A stretch of 64,000 bases of DNA from Thermomonas hydrothermalis (GCF_900129205.1 NZ_FQUK01000005.1:1-64000); one strand, 5' to 3'; positions 19,332 to 28,290 are shown, counted from the first letter of the stretch. The notes: generated from the sequence alone by a model not told the origin. Numbers and translations: made by a program.

Positions 19332-20003
19332 CTACCCGCCTGCTGGCCGGCCCTCAGGCAGCTGAGCACAATCCAGTGGCCGGGCAGGCGCAATCAGGGT
19401 CAGATGCTCCGGATCGACGCTGTCTGGAAGGCGCGCGTCCAGCCAGCCGGTGGCCGCCGGTTGCACCGGCGCCAGTTGTGCGGACACGCCCAAGGCAGCC
19501 AGCGCCTGCAACCGACGCCGCGCCCCGGCCTCGCTGCTGAACCGGCCCAAGGCGATGGCATTGGCGTCTTTGCCCTCGGTCAACACGCGCACATCCCCCA
19601 CTCCGGCCGCCCGCAGTCGATCGACCAAGGCTTGGGCGGCCTCGCGCGAGGGCTGCGGCGGCAGAAACACCTTCCAGCCACCACGGGCGGGCGCTGGCGT
19701 GCCCACCGGCTGCGCCTCGACCCCGAGTGCACGCAAGGCGGTGCGCGCAGTCTGACGCGAGGCAGCATCGGCAAACGGGCCCAGCCGCACACACACCGGT
19801 GGCCGATCAGCCTGTCCAGGCAACCCGACCGGCACCGCAGCCGGCGTTTGCGCCGCCGGGGCACTCGGCGTCGCCTCGGACAGCAGACGCAACCCCGGCC
19901 CCTCCAGCGCCGGGGGCGGCGGCGGGGGTGGCGCAAAACGCCACCAGAGGGCAGCCCCCAGGTTGAGCAGCACCAGCATGACGATGGCAGCGCGCAGCGG
20001 CAT
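19332..20003 (-). CDS. SPOR-domain inner-membrane protein
   Basis: A 223-residue protein with one N-terminal membrane span (about 4-22, AAIVMLVLLNLGAALWW), a poly-proline stretch, an Ala/Pro linker, and a SPOR-like region (about 108-180) with repeated pattern WKVFLPPQPSREAAQALVDRLRAAGVGDV and IALGRFSSEAGARRRLQALAALGV. SPOR domains bind denuded septal peptidoglycan, so a cell-division or wall role is likely. It follows coaX by about 10 bases and is the last gene of the run starting at 24277. Confidence 0.8.
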   Translation of the reverse strand: MPLRAAIVMLVLLNLGAALWWRFAPPPPPPPALEGPGLRLLSEATPSAPAAQTPAAVPVGLPGQADRPPVCVRLGPFADAASRQTARTALRALGVEAQPVGTPAPARGGWKVFLPPQPSREAAQALVDRLRAAGVGDVRVLTEGKDANAIALGRFSSEAGARRRLQALAALGVSAQLAPVQPAATGWLDARLPDSVDPEHLTLIAPARPLDCAQLPEGRPAGG

Positions 20004-20012
20004 GCGGCGAGT

Positions 20013-20732
20013 TTATGCGATCCTCAGTGCGTGCCAGCGGGCCAGCCCGACCAGCACCGCATCGGCGACCACCACGTGCTCCGGCAGCCATGGCCGCAAG
20101 GCCGCAACACCACCACCGTGCACCCGCAGCTGCGGCTGCACGCCCAGTTCGGCACGCGCCGCCTGCAGGCTGTGCTCGATCAATCCCAACGCCGCGCCCA
20201 GACAGCCGGACGCCAGTGCATCCTCAGTGGTGTCGGCAAACGGGACGAACCGGCCACCGCTCGGCGGTAGCTGGGTGGCCCGAGCATGCAGGGCCTGCCG
20301 CATCAAATCCGGTGCCGGGGCAATGCGGCCGCCACGATGCCGGCCTTCGCCATCGACCAGATCCAGCGTCAGGGCGGTGCCCACGCCCACCAGCAGCATC
20401 GGCCGGCCATCGCACTGGCCCAGCATGGCCAGAAAACGGTCCACACCCAGCCGCGCCGGATCGGCATAGGCAATCCGCAACGGCCCGAGCGCCGCTTCGC
20501 TGCTGACCTGCACCAGGCACTCGAACCGGGGCAGCAACGCGTCCAGCAGGGCCAGCCGCCGCTCCGGTGCGGCGACGCTGGCGATGCAGGCCAGCTGGCC
20601 CTGTGGCAGCGTCTGCAGCCAGGCATCGCCATCGCCATGGGGGGACGCCGTCACCGGGCCGAGCTGGCCGTCGGCCTGCAACGGTGCCCATTTCAGGCGG
20701 GTATTGCCGAGATCGAACAGCCAGGTGCTCAT
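20013..20732 (-). CDS. coaX: Type III pantothenate kinase
   Basis: Phosphorylates pantothenate, the first step of CoA synthesis. The 239-residue ASKHA-fold protein has the phosphate-1 motif FDLGNTRLKW at the start, RLGVDRFLAMLG mid-protein, the GVGTALTLDLVD motif, and GGRIAPAPDLM where many homologues have GG-x-I-x-PG. ATG 20732 overlaps the stop of birA by ATGA. The birA-coaX pairing is common in proteobacteria. Confidence 0.93.
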   Translation of the reverse strand: MSTWLFDLGNTRLKWAPLQADGQLGPVTASPHGDGDAWLQTLPQGQLACIASVAAPERRLALLDALLPRFECLVQVSSEAALGPLRIAYADPARLGVDRFLAMLGQCDGRPMLLVGVGTALTLDLVDGEGRHRGGRIAPAPDLMRQALHARATQLPPSGGRFVPFADTTEDALASGCLGAALGLIEHSLQAARAELGVQPQLRVHGGGVAALRPWLPEHVVVADAVLVGLARWHALRIA

Positions 20733-21715
20733 GACCGCACACTCACCTCGCCAGCATGCAGCCGACGTTCGCGGCCATCCTCCGCATGAACCCGCAATGC
20801 GCCATCTTCGGCAATCCCCAACGCCCTGCCGGGCCAGGTTCCGCTGGCGTCATGCACAGTGATCCGGCGGCCGGCCAGAACATCCAGTGCCGCCTGCCGC
20901 GGCAGAAACGGCGCCAGCCCGTCGGCATCGAAGGTCTCCAGCGCCGGCAGCAGACGACGCAGCAGCGCCGCAACCACGGCATTCCGCGACGGCAGCGCCG
21001 GATGCAGCGCCGCCAGATCCACCCAAGGCTGGTCGATGGTCGTCGAAATGGCGGCAGGCATGCGCACATTCAGCCCCAGGCCGATCACCGCATAGGCCGC
21101 GCCTCCGGCTTCCCCGCCCCCTTCCACCAACAGCCCGCCGAGCTTGCGCAGGCCGCCGTCCTCCCCGGCCACCACCAGGTCATTCGGCCATTTCAGACCC
21201 ACCTGGGACAGCCCCAGGTCATGCAGCGCGTCGGTCACCGCGATGCCGGCCACCAGGCTCAACCCGCCCAGCCGTGCCAGCCCACCCTCGAAACGCCGCC
21301 CCAGCGACAAATAGATGTGCGCCGCCAGCGGCGACGCCCAGGTACGTCCGCGTCGGCCGCGGCCAGCGCTCTGACGCTCGGCCAAGAGCACCGTACACCC
21401 TTGTGCCGGCGCCGGCTGACGCAGCAGGCGGGTATTGGTGGAATCGACACTCCAGGCGACTTCCAGCGCGGCCAAGTGCGCCTGGACGGCGGGCGGCAGC
21501 GCCGACCGAATGGCATCGGCCTCCAGCAGGTCCAATGGCTGGGCCAGACGGTAGCCACGCCCCGCCGCTGCCGTGACGGCAAGCCCTGCCGCACGCAAGG
21601 CCTGGATGCGCTTCCACACTGCCGCACGGGTCAACCCCAGCTCGGCCGCCAGCACATCGCCGCTCACCGGGCCAGCCGCCAGACGGCACACCAAAGCACG
21701 CTCGTCGCTGCTCAC
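20729..21715 (-). CDS. birA: Biotin-[acetyl-CoA-carboxylase] ligase / biotin repressor BirA
   Basis: Activates biotin to biotinyl-AMP and transfers it to the carrier subunit of acetyl-CoA carboxylase. It can also repress biotin genes. The 328-residue protein keeps the N-terminal helix-turn-helix (GDVLAAELGLTRAAVWKRIQAL, about 20-42), so it should be the bifunctional type. The catalytic domain has the adenylate loop as SAGRGRRGRTWASP, the KWPNDLVV motif and a C-terminal SH3-like domain. The GTG at 21715 is chosen because it overlaps the plsY stop as GTGA; no later start keeps the helix-turn-helix. Confidence 0.93.
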   Translation of the reverse strand: MSSDERALVCRLAAGPVSGDVLAAELGLTRAAVWKRIQALRAAGLAVTAAAGRGYRLAQPLDLLEADAIRSALPPAVQAHLAALEVAWSVDSTNTRLLRQPAPAQGCTVLLAERQSAGRGRRGRTWASPLAAHIYLSLGRRFEGGLARLGGLSLVAGIAVTDALHDLGLSQVGLKWPNDLVVAGEDGGLRKLGGLLVEGGGEAGGAAYAVIGLGLNVRMPAAISTTIDQPWVDLAALHPALPSRNAVVAALLRRLLPALETFDADGLAPFLPRQAALDVLAGRRITVHDASGTWPGRALGIAEDGALRVHAEDGRERRLHAGEVSVRS

Positions 21716-22335
21716 GCCCGCGTCCACCAGCGATGCAGCAACCGCGCCCGTTCGAAGCGCGACTCGCAGCCGCGCCGCAAGCGCGACAGATTGCTGCGAT
21801 GCGTGAAGGTCAGAAAGACCGCCAGCCAAAGCGCAAACAGCTGGGGGGCGACACCGGCCCGCTGCCACCAGACCCAGACCGGCAGCGCAAGCGCGGCCAG
21901 GACAGTGGCAAGCCCGACATACCCGCTCAAAACCAGCACCAGCAGCCACACCACCAGCAGCGGCAGCACCGCCTGCGGCCACAGCACCAGCAACGCACCG
22001 ACCGCCGTCGCCGCCCCCTTGCCGCCGCGGAACCCATGCCACAGCGGCCAGACATGCCCCGCCACCGCCAGTGCGGCGGCCGTGTAGGCCCACGCCGGGG
22101 CCAACCACAGCGCCAACCACACCGCCAGTGCACCCTTGCCGATATCGATGCTCACCACAGCGAGCGCAAATCGCCACCCCAGGGTGCGCAAGGCATTGGT
22201 GCCGCCGGCATTGCCACTGCCATGCTGGCGGATATCGATCCCGCGCAGCCGGCCCAGCAGCAGGCTGCCGGACACCGATCCCAACAGATAGGCCGCCAGC
22301 AACACGGCGATGGTGATCATGAGACGTGCATCCAT
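21712..22335 (-). CDS. plsY: Acyl-phosphate:glycerol-3-phosphate acyltransferase PlsY
   Basis: A polytopic inner-membrane enzyme that transfers an acyl chain from acyl-phosphate to glycerol 3-phosphate, the first acylation in phospholipid synthesis. The 207-residue sequence has the family motifs YLLGSVSGSLL, DIRQHGSGNAGGTNALRTLGW, GHVWPLWHGFRGGKGAATAVG and a C-terminal FTHRSNLSRLRRG. ATG 22335 is used; an ATG at 22320 is an alternative. The preceding gene in the same direction encodes a FakA-FakB-like fusion that would make its acyl-phosphate substrate. Confidence 0.93.
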   Translation of the reverse strand: MDARLMITIAVLLAAYLLGSVSGSLLLGRLRGIDIRQHGSGNAGGTNALRTLGWRFALAVVSIDIGKGALAVWLALWLAPAWAYTAAALAVAGHVWPLWHGFRGGKGAATAVGALLVLWPQAVLPLLVVWLLVLVLSGYVGLATVLAALALPVWVWWQRAGVAPQLFALWLAVFLTFTHRSNLSRLRRGCESRFERARLLHRWWTRA

Positions 22336-22417
22336 GCGCGGATGATACGCAGGCGCAGGCGCGAACGTGTCCACCCGCATCGGGTGCAGTCCAGGCCCGG
22401 ACGCCGCACCGGCGCAC

Positions 22418-24277
22418 TCAATCCCGCTGCGCTGGCTGCACCTGCCGGTCATCCTGCACCGGCGCAGGCGCCAGCCCGACCACCAGCGTGCCCGGGCCGG
22501 CATGGGCACCGACCGCCGGCCCCACTTCGACCAGATGCGCCGCCTCGATCGCCAACCGCTGCTGCAAGGCCAGCAGCAGACGCTCACCGTCCGCGTGCGC
22601 ATCGGCATGGCCGACGATCAACCGCCAGCGCAGACCCGTCGGCACCCGCCGCGCCACATAGCGGGCGAACGCCTCCGGCGCGCGCCGACGCGCCAGCAGG
22701 CCGCCGGCCACCTGCAATCGGCCCGCCGCATTGACCCGCGCAACCGGGGTCAGCCCGCTCCAGCGCACCAGGGGGCCGGCCCAGCGCGGAATACGCCCGC
22801 CGCGAACGGCATGCCGGATGTCGCGCGCCATCGCCCAGGTATGCACCTGCGGCCGCAACGCTTCAATCTCAGCCACGATCATCTCCGCCGAGGCGCCCGC
22901 TGCCGCCAGCTCACCCGCCCGCCAGGCCAGCAAGGCCTGCCCGGCGCTGACCTGCCCGCTATCGACGCAGTGCATCGGTCGCGCCTGCCCGCGCGCGGCG
23001 GTTTCAGCCGATTGCAACGTGCCCGACAACGGCCGTGACAACCCGACGTAGACACCCGCCGGCTGGTACGCCAGAACATGCTCGAACACCCGCCGGAAAT
23101 CGCCAGGCGGCGGCTGGCTGGTCAACGGCAACTGCGCTGCACCTGCCATGCGGCGATAGAACTCGGCAGCGGTCAGGCCCAGCCGGTCGAGATAGTCCCG
23201 CCCATCCAGGCTGACCCGCACCGGCACCACGTGGATACCAAACGCATCCACCAACGCCGGCGGCAGATCGGCCGCGCTGTCGGTCACGACCGCCACCTGC
23301 TGCGGCGATTCGGCGCTGCGCTGCTGCAGCAGCATGTCATCGGCTTTCATCGCATCGACCTGGCCATATCTGGCGCAGATGTCGAACAGGCGCTGCGGCA
23401 CCCCGGTATGCCCATGCACCCGCACTCGCGTCCGGTTGCCGGCCACCACCAGCGAGTCGATCCCCTCCACCAGCAGGGCTTGCCGCAGTGCCGCAGGGTC
23501 AATCGCCTCACCCAGCACCAGGCATTCGGTGCAATAGCGGTACTGCGGGTCGATGTCCTCGTGCACATGGCTCGGCGCCGACCCGGCCCCGGATAGCACC
23601 GGCGCTGCCGCCACCCGCCAGGGCAGGTAAGGGCCGGTGCTGGCGTATTCGGCGATCCCTTCCAGCCAGTCCACAAAGCCGCGCGCCCCGGCATCCACCA
23701 CCCCGGCTTTCTGCAGCGCGGGCAGCTGCCGCGGTGTCTGTGCCAGCGCGATCCGCGCCCGCTGCAAGGCCTGCGCATAGGCCTGGCGCAGATCCTGCCG
23801 CTGGCGCGCCACCGCCTCCTCCAGCGCCTCGGCAAAGGCCGCGATCACACTGAGGATGGTGCCTTCCACCGGCTGCGCCAGTGCGGCCCGTGCGCTCTCG
23901 GCACCGCCCCGGGCCGCCCGCGCCAGCGCGTGCGCATCCACGGAGGCATGATCGCGCAGCCGGTCTGCCATCCCGGCCAAAAACTGCGCCATGATCGCCC
24001 CGGAATTGCCCCGCGCCCCGTCGATGGCGTGGCTGCCGACCCGGGCTAAAAGCTCCCCGGCATGCCGACTACGCTGGGCCAGCGCGCCCTGCAGCACACA
24101 GCCAAGTGTGGATGCCAGATTGCTGCCGGTATCGCCATCCGGCACCGGGAACACATTGATGCGGTTGAGCTCGTCACGGGCGGCGATCACCCGGCGAGCG
24201 CCGGCGATCAAGGCGCGCCGCAGCGCAGCGGCGGTCAGTCGGGAAGACCCGACCGGTGTCAGTACGGCTTCGGTCAT
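22418..24277 (-). CDS. FakA-FakB-like fusion (DhaL/DAK2 domain plus DegV domain)
   Basis: A 619-residue fusion. Residues about 15-205 form a DhaL-type ATP-binding domain with the FakA signature NRINVFPVPDGDTGSN and GARGNSGAIMAQFL. Residues about 255-320 resemble the FakA middle region (YRYCTECLVLGEA, VRVHGHTGVPQRL). From about 330 to the end lies a DegV fatty-acid-binding domain (VAVVTDSAADLPPAL, VPVRVSLDGRDYLD, LPLTSQPPPGDFRRVF, VYVGLSRPLSGTLQSA). In Firmicutes FakA and FakB are separate proteins that phosphorylate exogenous fatty acids. ATG 24277 fits; plsY follows 83 bases downstream. Function is inferred from domains and context. Confidence 0.85.
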   Translation of the reverse strand: MTEAVLTPVGSSRLTAAALRRALIAGARRVIAARDELNRINVFPVPDGDTGSNLASTLGCVLQGALAQRSRHAGELLARVGSHAIDGARGNSGAIMAQFLAGMADRLRDHASVDAHALARAARGGAESARAALAQPVEGTILSVIAAFAEALEEAVARQRQDLRQAYAQALQRARIALAQTPRQLPALQKAGVVDAGARGFVDWLEGIAEYASTGPYLPWRVAAAPVLSGAGSAPSHVHEDIDPQYRYCTECLVLGEAIDPAALRQALLVEGIDSLVVAGNRTRVRVHGHTGVPQRLFDICARYGQVDAMKADDMLLQQRSAESPQQVAVVTDSAADLPPALVDAFGIHVVPVRVSLDGRDYLDRLGLTAAEFYRRMAGAAQLPLTSQPPPGDFRRVFEHVLAYQPAGVYVGLSRPLSGTLQSAETAARGQARPMHCVDSGQVSAGQALLAWRAGELAAAGASAEMIVAEIEALRPQVHTWAMARDIRHAVRGGRIPRWAGPLVRWSGLTPVARVNAAGRLQVAGGLLARRRAPEAFARYVARRVPTGLRWRLIVGHADAHADGERLLLALQQRLAIEAAHLVEVGPAVGAHAGPGTLVVGLAPAPVQDDRQVQPAQRD

Positions 24278-24398
24278 CCTGCAAGTGTGCCGGGCGCTGG
24301 CAGCAAATGCCTGCTGCGGTGCAATACCCGCCTCCTGCAACGGCTGCTATAGTCGGCCATTGGCGTGCCCCGATGCCGCCGCCTTCCTGGTGACCGCC

Positions 24399-24710
24399 AT
24401 GCGCCTGTTCTCCCCACGTCAGCTGCTGGCCTGTCTGCTCCTGACCGCTGCCGCCGGCCCGGCGCTGGCCGTTGACATGCGTCATCCGACGCCCGACGGC
24501 GCGCCCGTCCCCACCGACCCGGCACCGCCTGCCCCAAACGACCGGCTGGACGAGGTCGAGATCGACGGCGCCGCAACCGCGACCACCCATGCCCAACGGG
24601 CTGCGCGCAGCAAAACCGCACCCGCGGTCCAGCCGACCCGTCATCCCAGCGGCGACAACCGCATGCTGCCGGCGCGGTTCCACAGCTTTCTGCCGGGCAT
24701 GTTCCGCTGA
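24399..24710 (+). CDS. Small secreted protein of unknown function
   Basis: A 103-residue protein not recognised as a family member. It has a clear signal peptide (RLFSPRQLLACLLLTAAAGPALA, cleavage about residue 24-25), then a proline-, threonine- and alanine-rich acidic stretch and a basic C-terminus (NRMLPARFHSFLPGMFR). Low complexity suggests a periplasmic, flexible protein. The ATG at 24399 directly precedes the signal peptide. It lies 18 bases upstream of the MtfA-like gene and may be cotranscribed with it. Confidence 0.65.
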   Translation: MRLFSPRQLLACLLLTAAAGPALAVDMRHPTPDGAPVPTDPAPPAPNDRLDEVEIDGAATATTHAQRAARSKTAPAVQPTRHPSGDNRMLPARFHSFLPGMFR

Positions 24711-24728
24711 CGGAGTGGCCGGCACGCC

Positions 24729-25481
24729 GTGATCTGGCCGTTTTCGCGCCGCCGCACGCCCCCGCCCCCGCTTGATCCGGTCCTGCTTCAGCAGGCCGGC
24801 GCACCTCTGCCTTGGTTGCGCCGGCTCGACGCCGCTGACCGCCAGCGCCTGCACACCCTAGCGGCACGCTTCCTCCACGAAAAAACCATCACCCCGGTCC
24901 AAGGGCTGCGTCTCAACGACGTCCAGCGGATACGGCTGGCGCTGCTGTGCTGCCTGCCACTCCTCAAATTCGGTGGCGAAGGCCTGTATGGCTGGCATGA
25001 GCTGGTGGTGTATCCCGGCGCGTTCCGCGCCCGGCGCAGCCATCTCGATGCCAACGGCATCCTGCACGAAGGCGAGCAGGAACTGATCGGTGAAGCCTGG
25101 ATGCACGGTCCGCTGATCCTGTCCTGGGCGGATGTGCGCGCCGACATCGCGGCCCCGACCGACGGCTACTGCGTGGTGGCACACGAAATGGCGCACAAAC
25201 TCGACGCCCTCGATGGCGTCATGGACGGCACGCCACCCCTGCCGCGCGCCTGGCAACGGCAATGGGCTGACGATTTCCAGCGTGCTTACGATGCGCTGTG
25301 CGCGCAGGTGGATGCCGGCGACGCATCGCCCATCGACCCCTATGCCAGCGAGTCGCCAGAGGAGTTTTTCGCGGTATGCAGCGAATACCACTTCAGCGAC
25401 CCGGTCACCCTGCGCCAGGCGATGCCCGCCGTGGCCGACCATCTGGAGCGGTTCTACGGGCCACCGCTGCTGGTCATCTAG
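24729..25481 (+). CDS. mtfA: MtfA-like zinc-dependent peptidase
   Basis: A 250-residue member of the MtfA family. The zinc motif is HEMAHKLDALDG (HExxH) at about residues 154-165, with the later Glu ligand in SPEEFFAVCSEYHF. E. coli MtfA is a cytosolic peptidase that binds the repressor Mlc and so affects glucose PTS expression. Whether this homologue has such a partner is unknown. The start is a GTG at 24729, since the N-terminal WPFSRRR stretch is typical. Confidence 0.88.
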   Translation: MIWPFSRRRTPPPPLDPVLLQQAGAPLPWLRRLDAADRQRLHTLAARFLHEKTITPVQGLRLNDVQRIRLALLCCLPLLKFGGEGLYGWHELVVYPGAFRARRSHLDANGILHEGEQELIGEAWMHGPLILSWADVRADIAAPTDGYCVVAHEMAHKLDALDGVMDGTPPLPRAWQRQWADDFQRAYDALCAQVDAGDASPIDPYASESPEEFFAVCSEYHFSDPVTLRQAMPAVADHLERFYGPPLLVI

Positions 25482-25533
25482 GATCAAGCGTGCACAACGC
25501 CATCCTGGCGTTGTCAGTCCACGTCCCAAGCTC

Positions 25534-26991
25534 TCACAGACCGCCCGGAAAGACCGCCTCGAAACGGGCGCCGCCCAGTTCCTGGGAGCGCCCGACATGC
25601 AGCTCACCGCGATAGCTCTTGAGGATGTCCTGCACGATGGACAGCCCAATGCCATGCCCCTGCACCCGCTGGTCACCCCGCACACCGCGCTGCAGGATCA
25701 GCGGGATGCGTTCCTCCTGGATGCCCGGGCCATCGTCTTCGACCGCGATGCTCAACCCTGGGCGACGCTCCGGCCCGACCGGCAGTTCCCGCACGGTCAA
25801 CAGCACCCGCGACTTCGCCCACTTGAACGCGTTTTCCAGCAGGTTGCCGAGCAGCTCCTGCAAATCGCCCGTTTCACCGTGGAAGCGCGCCTTGGGGTCG
25901 ATGTCGAACTCGCACAACACCCCTTTGCTGGCATAGACCTTCTCCAGCCCGACCACGATCTGCTCGGCCTGCGGCTCGATCTCGATCGGCGCCGAAAACA
26001 GCACATGGCCGGATCGCGCGGCGCGCGCCAGCTGGTAGCTCACCAGATCGTTCATGCGCCGCAATTGGGTGTCCAGCTCCTGCCGCAGCTCGGCCTCGCT
26101 GGCGCCGCTTTCCAGGCGTGTGCGCAACACGGCCAACGGTGTCTTCAGACTGTGCGCCAGATCGGCCAGGGTATTGCGCTGGCGTTCGAGGTTCTCACGC
26201 TCACTCTGGATGAAGGCATTGATGCTCTCGGTCAGCGGCGCCAGTTCGCGCGGATGGGCCTGGCTCATGCCGCTGGCCTCACCGCGCTGCACCCGCTTCA
26301 ACTCCAGAATCACGTCGCGCAGCGGGCGCAGGCTCCAGCGCAGCACGAACATCTGCAACAGCAGCAGGATCACACCGGCGCCACCCAGATACCACCACAA
26401 AGCGGCACGGAACGCCGCTACCTGGCGCGCCAGCGCAGTGCTGTCTTCGAGCACATAGACGGTATAGCGAATGTCGTGGCCTTCGTCGTCATCGCGGGCG
26501 TAGGTCAGGCCGTAACCGAAGCGGTACGCCATCCCCGGCGCGCCGTTGATCTGCCGGAACGGCAGCGGGCCCTCGAACACCTGCTTGCCGGGCGGCAGCA
26601 TCGGCGCTGGCGGCAACTCCGGCCCCTGCGCCGACTCTGACTCCCACATCCCGTTTTCCAGCACGATCTGCGCATACAGCCCGCTGCCGGGGCGACGGAA
26701 GCGGGCATCCGGTGGCTCCCACGGCGGGATCACGCTGCCATCGCGGGCGAAATCGCTGTTGGCATAGGCCAGCGCATAGCTGTGCAGGCGTTCCCGCAGG
26801 CCACTCTGGGCGGTGCGCTGGAACGCGCCATCCAGCGCAAACCCGGCCAGCGCCAGGAATGCCACCAGGCCGAAGCTTGCCGCCCACAGCTGGCGCGACT
26901 GCAGTGAGCGCGGCTGGGCAAGGCGCAGCCGCATGCGCCGCCGGTCTGTGGGCGCGGAATGGGCGTCCGGATCAGCCGGTGCCGAAGTCAT
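25534..26991 (-). CDS. phoQ: PhoQ-like sensor histidine kinase
   Basis: A 485-residue membrane kinase. Order: a basic cytoplasmic start, TM1 about 35-53, a periplasmic sensor of roughly 140 residues (54-195), TM2 about 197-215, a HAMP segment, the phospho-acceptor motif LADLAHSLKTPLAVL (His about 277), and the ATPase domain with N box LLGNLLENAFKWA, G1 EDDGPGI and G2 GHGIGLSI. The sensor has acidic clusters (YARDDDEGHD), which in PhoQ relatives bind Mg2+ or cationic peptides. It is paired with the response regulator about 20 bases upstream. Confidence 0.9.
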   Translation of the reverse strand: MTSAPADPDAHSAPTDRRRMRLRLAQPRSLQSRQLWAASFGLVAFLALAGFALDGAFQRTAQSGLRERLHSYALAYANSDFARDGSVIPPWEPPDARFRRPGSGLYAQIVLENGMWESESAQGPELPPAPMLPPGKQVFEGPLPFRQINGAPGMAYRFGYGLTYARDDDEGHDIRYTVYVLEDSTALARQVAAFRAALWWYLGGAGVILLLLQMFVLRWSLRPLRDVILELKRVQRGEASGMSQAHPRELAPLTESINAFIQSERENLERQRNTLADLAHSLKTPLAVLRTRLESGASEAELRQELDTQLRRMNDLVSYQLARAARSGHVLFSAPIEIEPQAEQIVVGLEKVYASKGVLCEFDIDPKARFHGETGDLQELLGNLLENAFKWAKSRVLLTVRELPVGPERRPGLSIAVEDDGPGIQEERIPLILQRGVRGDQRVQGHGIGLSIVQDILKSYRGELHVGRSQELGGARFEAVFPGGL

Positions 26992-27012
26992 GCCGGTGCG
27001 CAGGCAGCGGCG

Positions 27013-27696
27013 TCACTCGCCGCTACGTGGAATGGCAAACCGGTAGCCACGGCCGCGCACGGTCTCGATCGGTTTGAGGGTGCCATCCGGGTCCAGCTTC
27101 TTGCGCAGCCGACCGATGAACACTTCGAGCACGTTGGAGTCGCGGTCGAAATCCTGCTGGTAGATGTGCTCGGTCAGGTCCGCCTTCGAGACCAGTTCGC
27201 CGGCATGCATCATCAGATACTCGAGCACCTTGTACTCGTAGCTGGTCAGATCGACATTGGCACCATTGACACTGACCGTCTGCGCGGCCAGGTCCAGCAC
27301 CACCGGGCCGCACTCCAGGGTCGGCTTGCTCCAGCCGGCGGCGCGCCGCACCAGCGCATTGATGCGCGCCAGCAGTTCCTCGACATGGAACGGCTTGACC
27401 AGGTAATCATCGGCGCCCTGCTTGAGGCCATCGACCTTGTCCTGCCAGCTGGAGCGCGCGGTCAGAATCAGGATCGGGAATTTCTTGCCCTGCTCGCGCA
27501 GGGTGCGGACCAGCTCCATCCCGCTCATCTTGGGCAACCCCAGGTCGATGATGCCGACATCAAAGGGCACCTCGCGACCCAGGTACAGGCCTTCTTCACC
27601 ATCCTGCGCGGTATCCACCGCATAGCCTTCACGGCGGAGGCGGGCCGCCAGGGTTTCACGCAGTGGGGCTTCGTCTTCGACCAGCAGGATACGCAT
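27013..27696 (-). CDS. phoP: PhoP-like response regulator
   Basis: A 227-residue OmpR/PhoB-class regulator. The receiver domain (1-118) has acidic pocket VEDE, phospho-acceptor Asp51 in GIIDLGLPKMSG, and Lys in YLVKPFHVEEL. The C-terminal winged helix (about 128-222) contains LTSYEYKVLEYLMMHAGELVSKADL and RDSNVLEVFIGRLRKKL. It is the first gene of the phoP-phoQ operon. ATG 27696 gives the typical MRILLVEDE start. Confidence 0.93.
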   Translation of the reverse strand: MRILLVEDEAPLRETLAARLRREGYAVDTAQDGEEGLYLGREVPFDVGIIDLGLPKMSGMELVRTLREQGKKFPILILTARSSWQDKVDGLKQGADDYLVKPFHVEELLARINALVRRAAGWSKPTLECGPVVLDLAAQTVSVNGANVDLTSYEYKVLEYLMMHAGELVSKADLTEHIYQQDFDRDSNVLEVFIGRLRKKLDPDGTLKPIETVRGRGYRFAIPRSGE

Positions 27697-27821
27697 GGAT
27701 CACTCCTTGAACGGTTGGAATCGGTTTTGCCGTCGGCGCACCGGATGCTGCCATTCTGGCGCGCTGCGCCCATGCTGCAAGTCCGCAAGTGTCCCCGGCT
27801 TACGGCACGCAGGCGGCCCCC

Positions 27822-28178
27822 TCAATCATCCTGCCCGGGCGGCCTGGACGCCGGGCCACCGCGCCGCCCTGGCTCCTGCATATAGACGCGCACCCGGCCC
27901 TGGTCGTCCACCACCTTGACCCGGTGCATGTCGCGGCCATCGAACTGCACCCGCTCGGCGGACAGCACTTCGCCACGGGTATCCCGTTCGGCGCGACGGA
28001 TGGTGTCGCTCAAGGTGTCGCGTCGGGCAGGGGCGTCGGTGGGTGGCTGCGGACGATCACGCAGCGCCCCCTGCTGCATCCAGGGCGGCAGCTGCTGGGC
28101 ATTGACCGCGGCCACCGGCAGTGCCGCCAGTACGGCCGCCGCGAGCAGAGTCATCGGTGCATGCGGGAGGTGGGACAT
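27822..28178 (-). CDS. PepSY-like periplasmic protein upstream of phoP
   Basis: A protein of about 118 residues with a hydrophobic signal sequence ending in VAAVNAQQ. Its C-terminal half, LSDTIRRAERDTRGEVLSAERVQFDGRDMHRVKVVDDQGRVRVYM, has the PepSY pattern seen in small periplasmic proteins. Such proteins often adjoin two-component systems and may tune the sensor. It lies about 125 bases upstream of phoP in the same direction. The start is uncertain: ATG 28178 is used, and ATG 28202 or 28154 are possible. Confidence 0.75.
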   Translation of the reverse strand: MSHLPHAPMTLLAAAVLAALPVAAVNAQQLPPWMQQGALRDRPQPPTDAPARRDTLSDTIRRAERDTRGEVLSAERVQFDGRDMHRVKVVDDQGRVRVYMQEPGRRGGPASRPPGQDD

Positions 28179-28290
28179 GGCGATGGCAACCGGACAGGAC
28201 ATTGGCTAAGGATTCTTGTGTGGCGGGGGTGAACTCCCCCTGAAGTTTTTCAAAGCAAGGCCTGAACACCGCCATCCAGGCGCTGCCAGC

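Noticed and set aside
20729-22417. A single 562-codon frame suggesting a long N-terminal extension of BirA
   Set aside because: The upstream part is antisense-phase sequence over plsY. The GTG at 21715 overlaps the plsY stop and starts a normal BirA with its HTH.
28225-28254. GGGGG...CCCCC hairpin followed by GTTTTT as a terminator
   Set aside because: The T-run is on the plus strand, but both flanking genes (dusA and the PepSY-like gene) are on the minus strand, so no transcript needs it.
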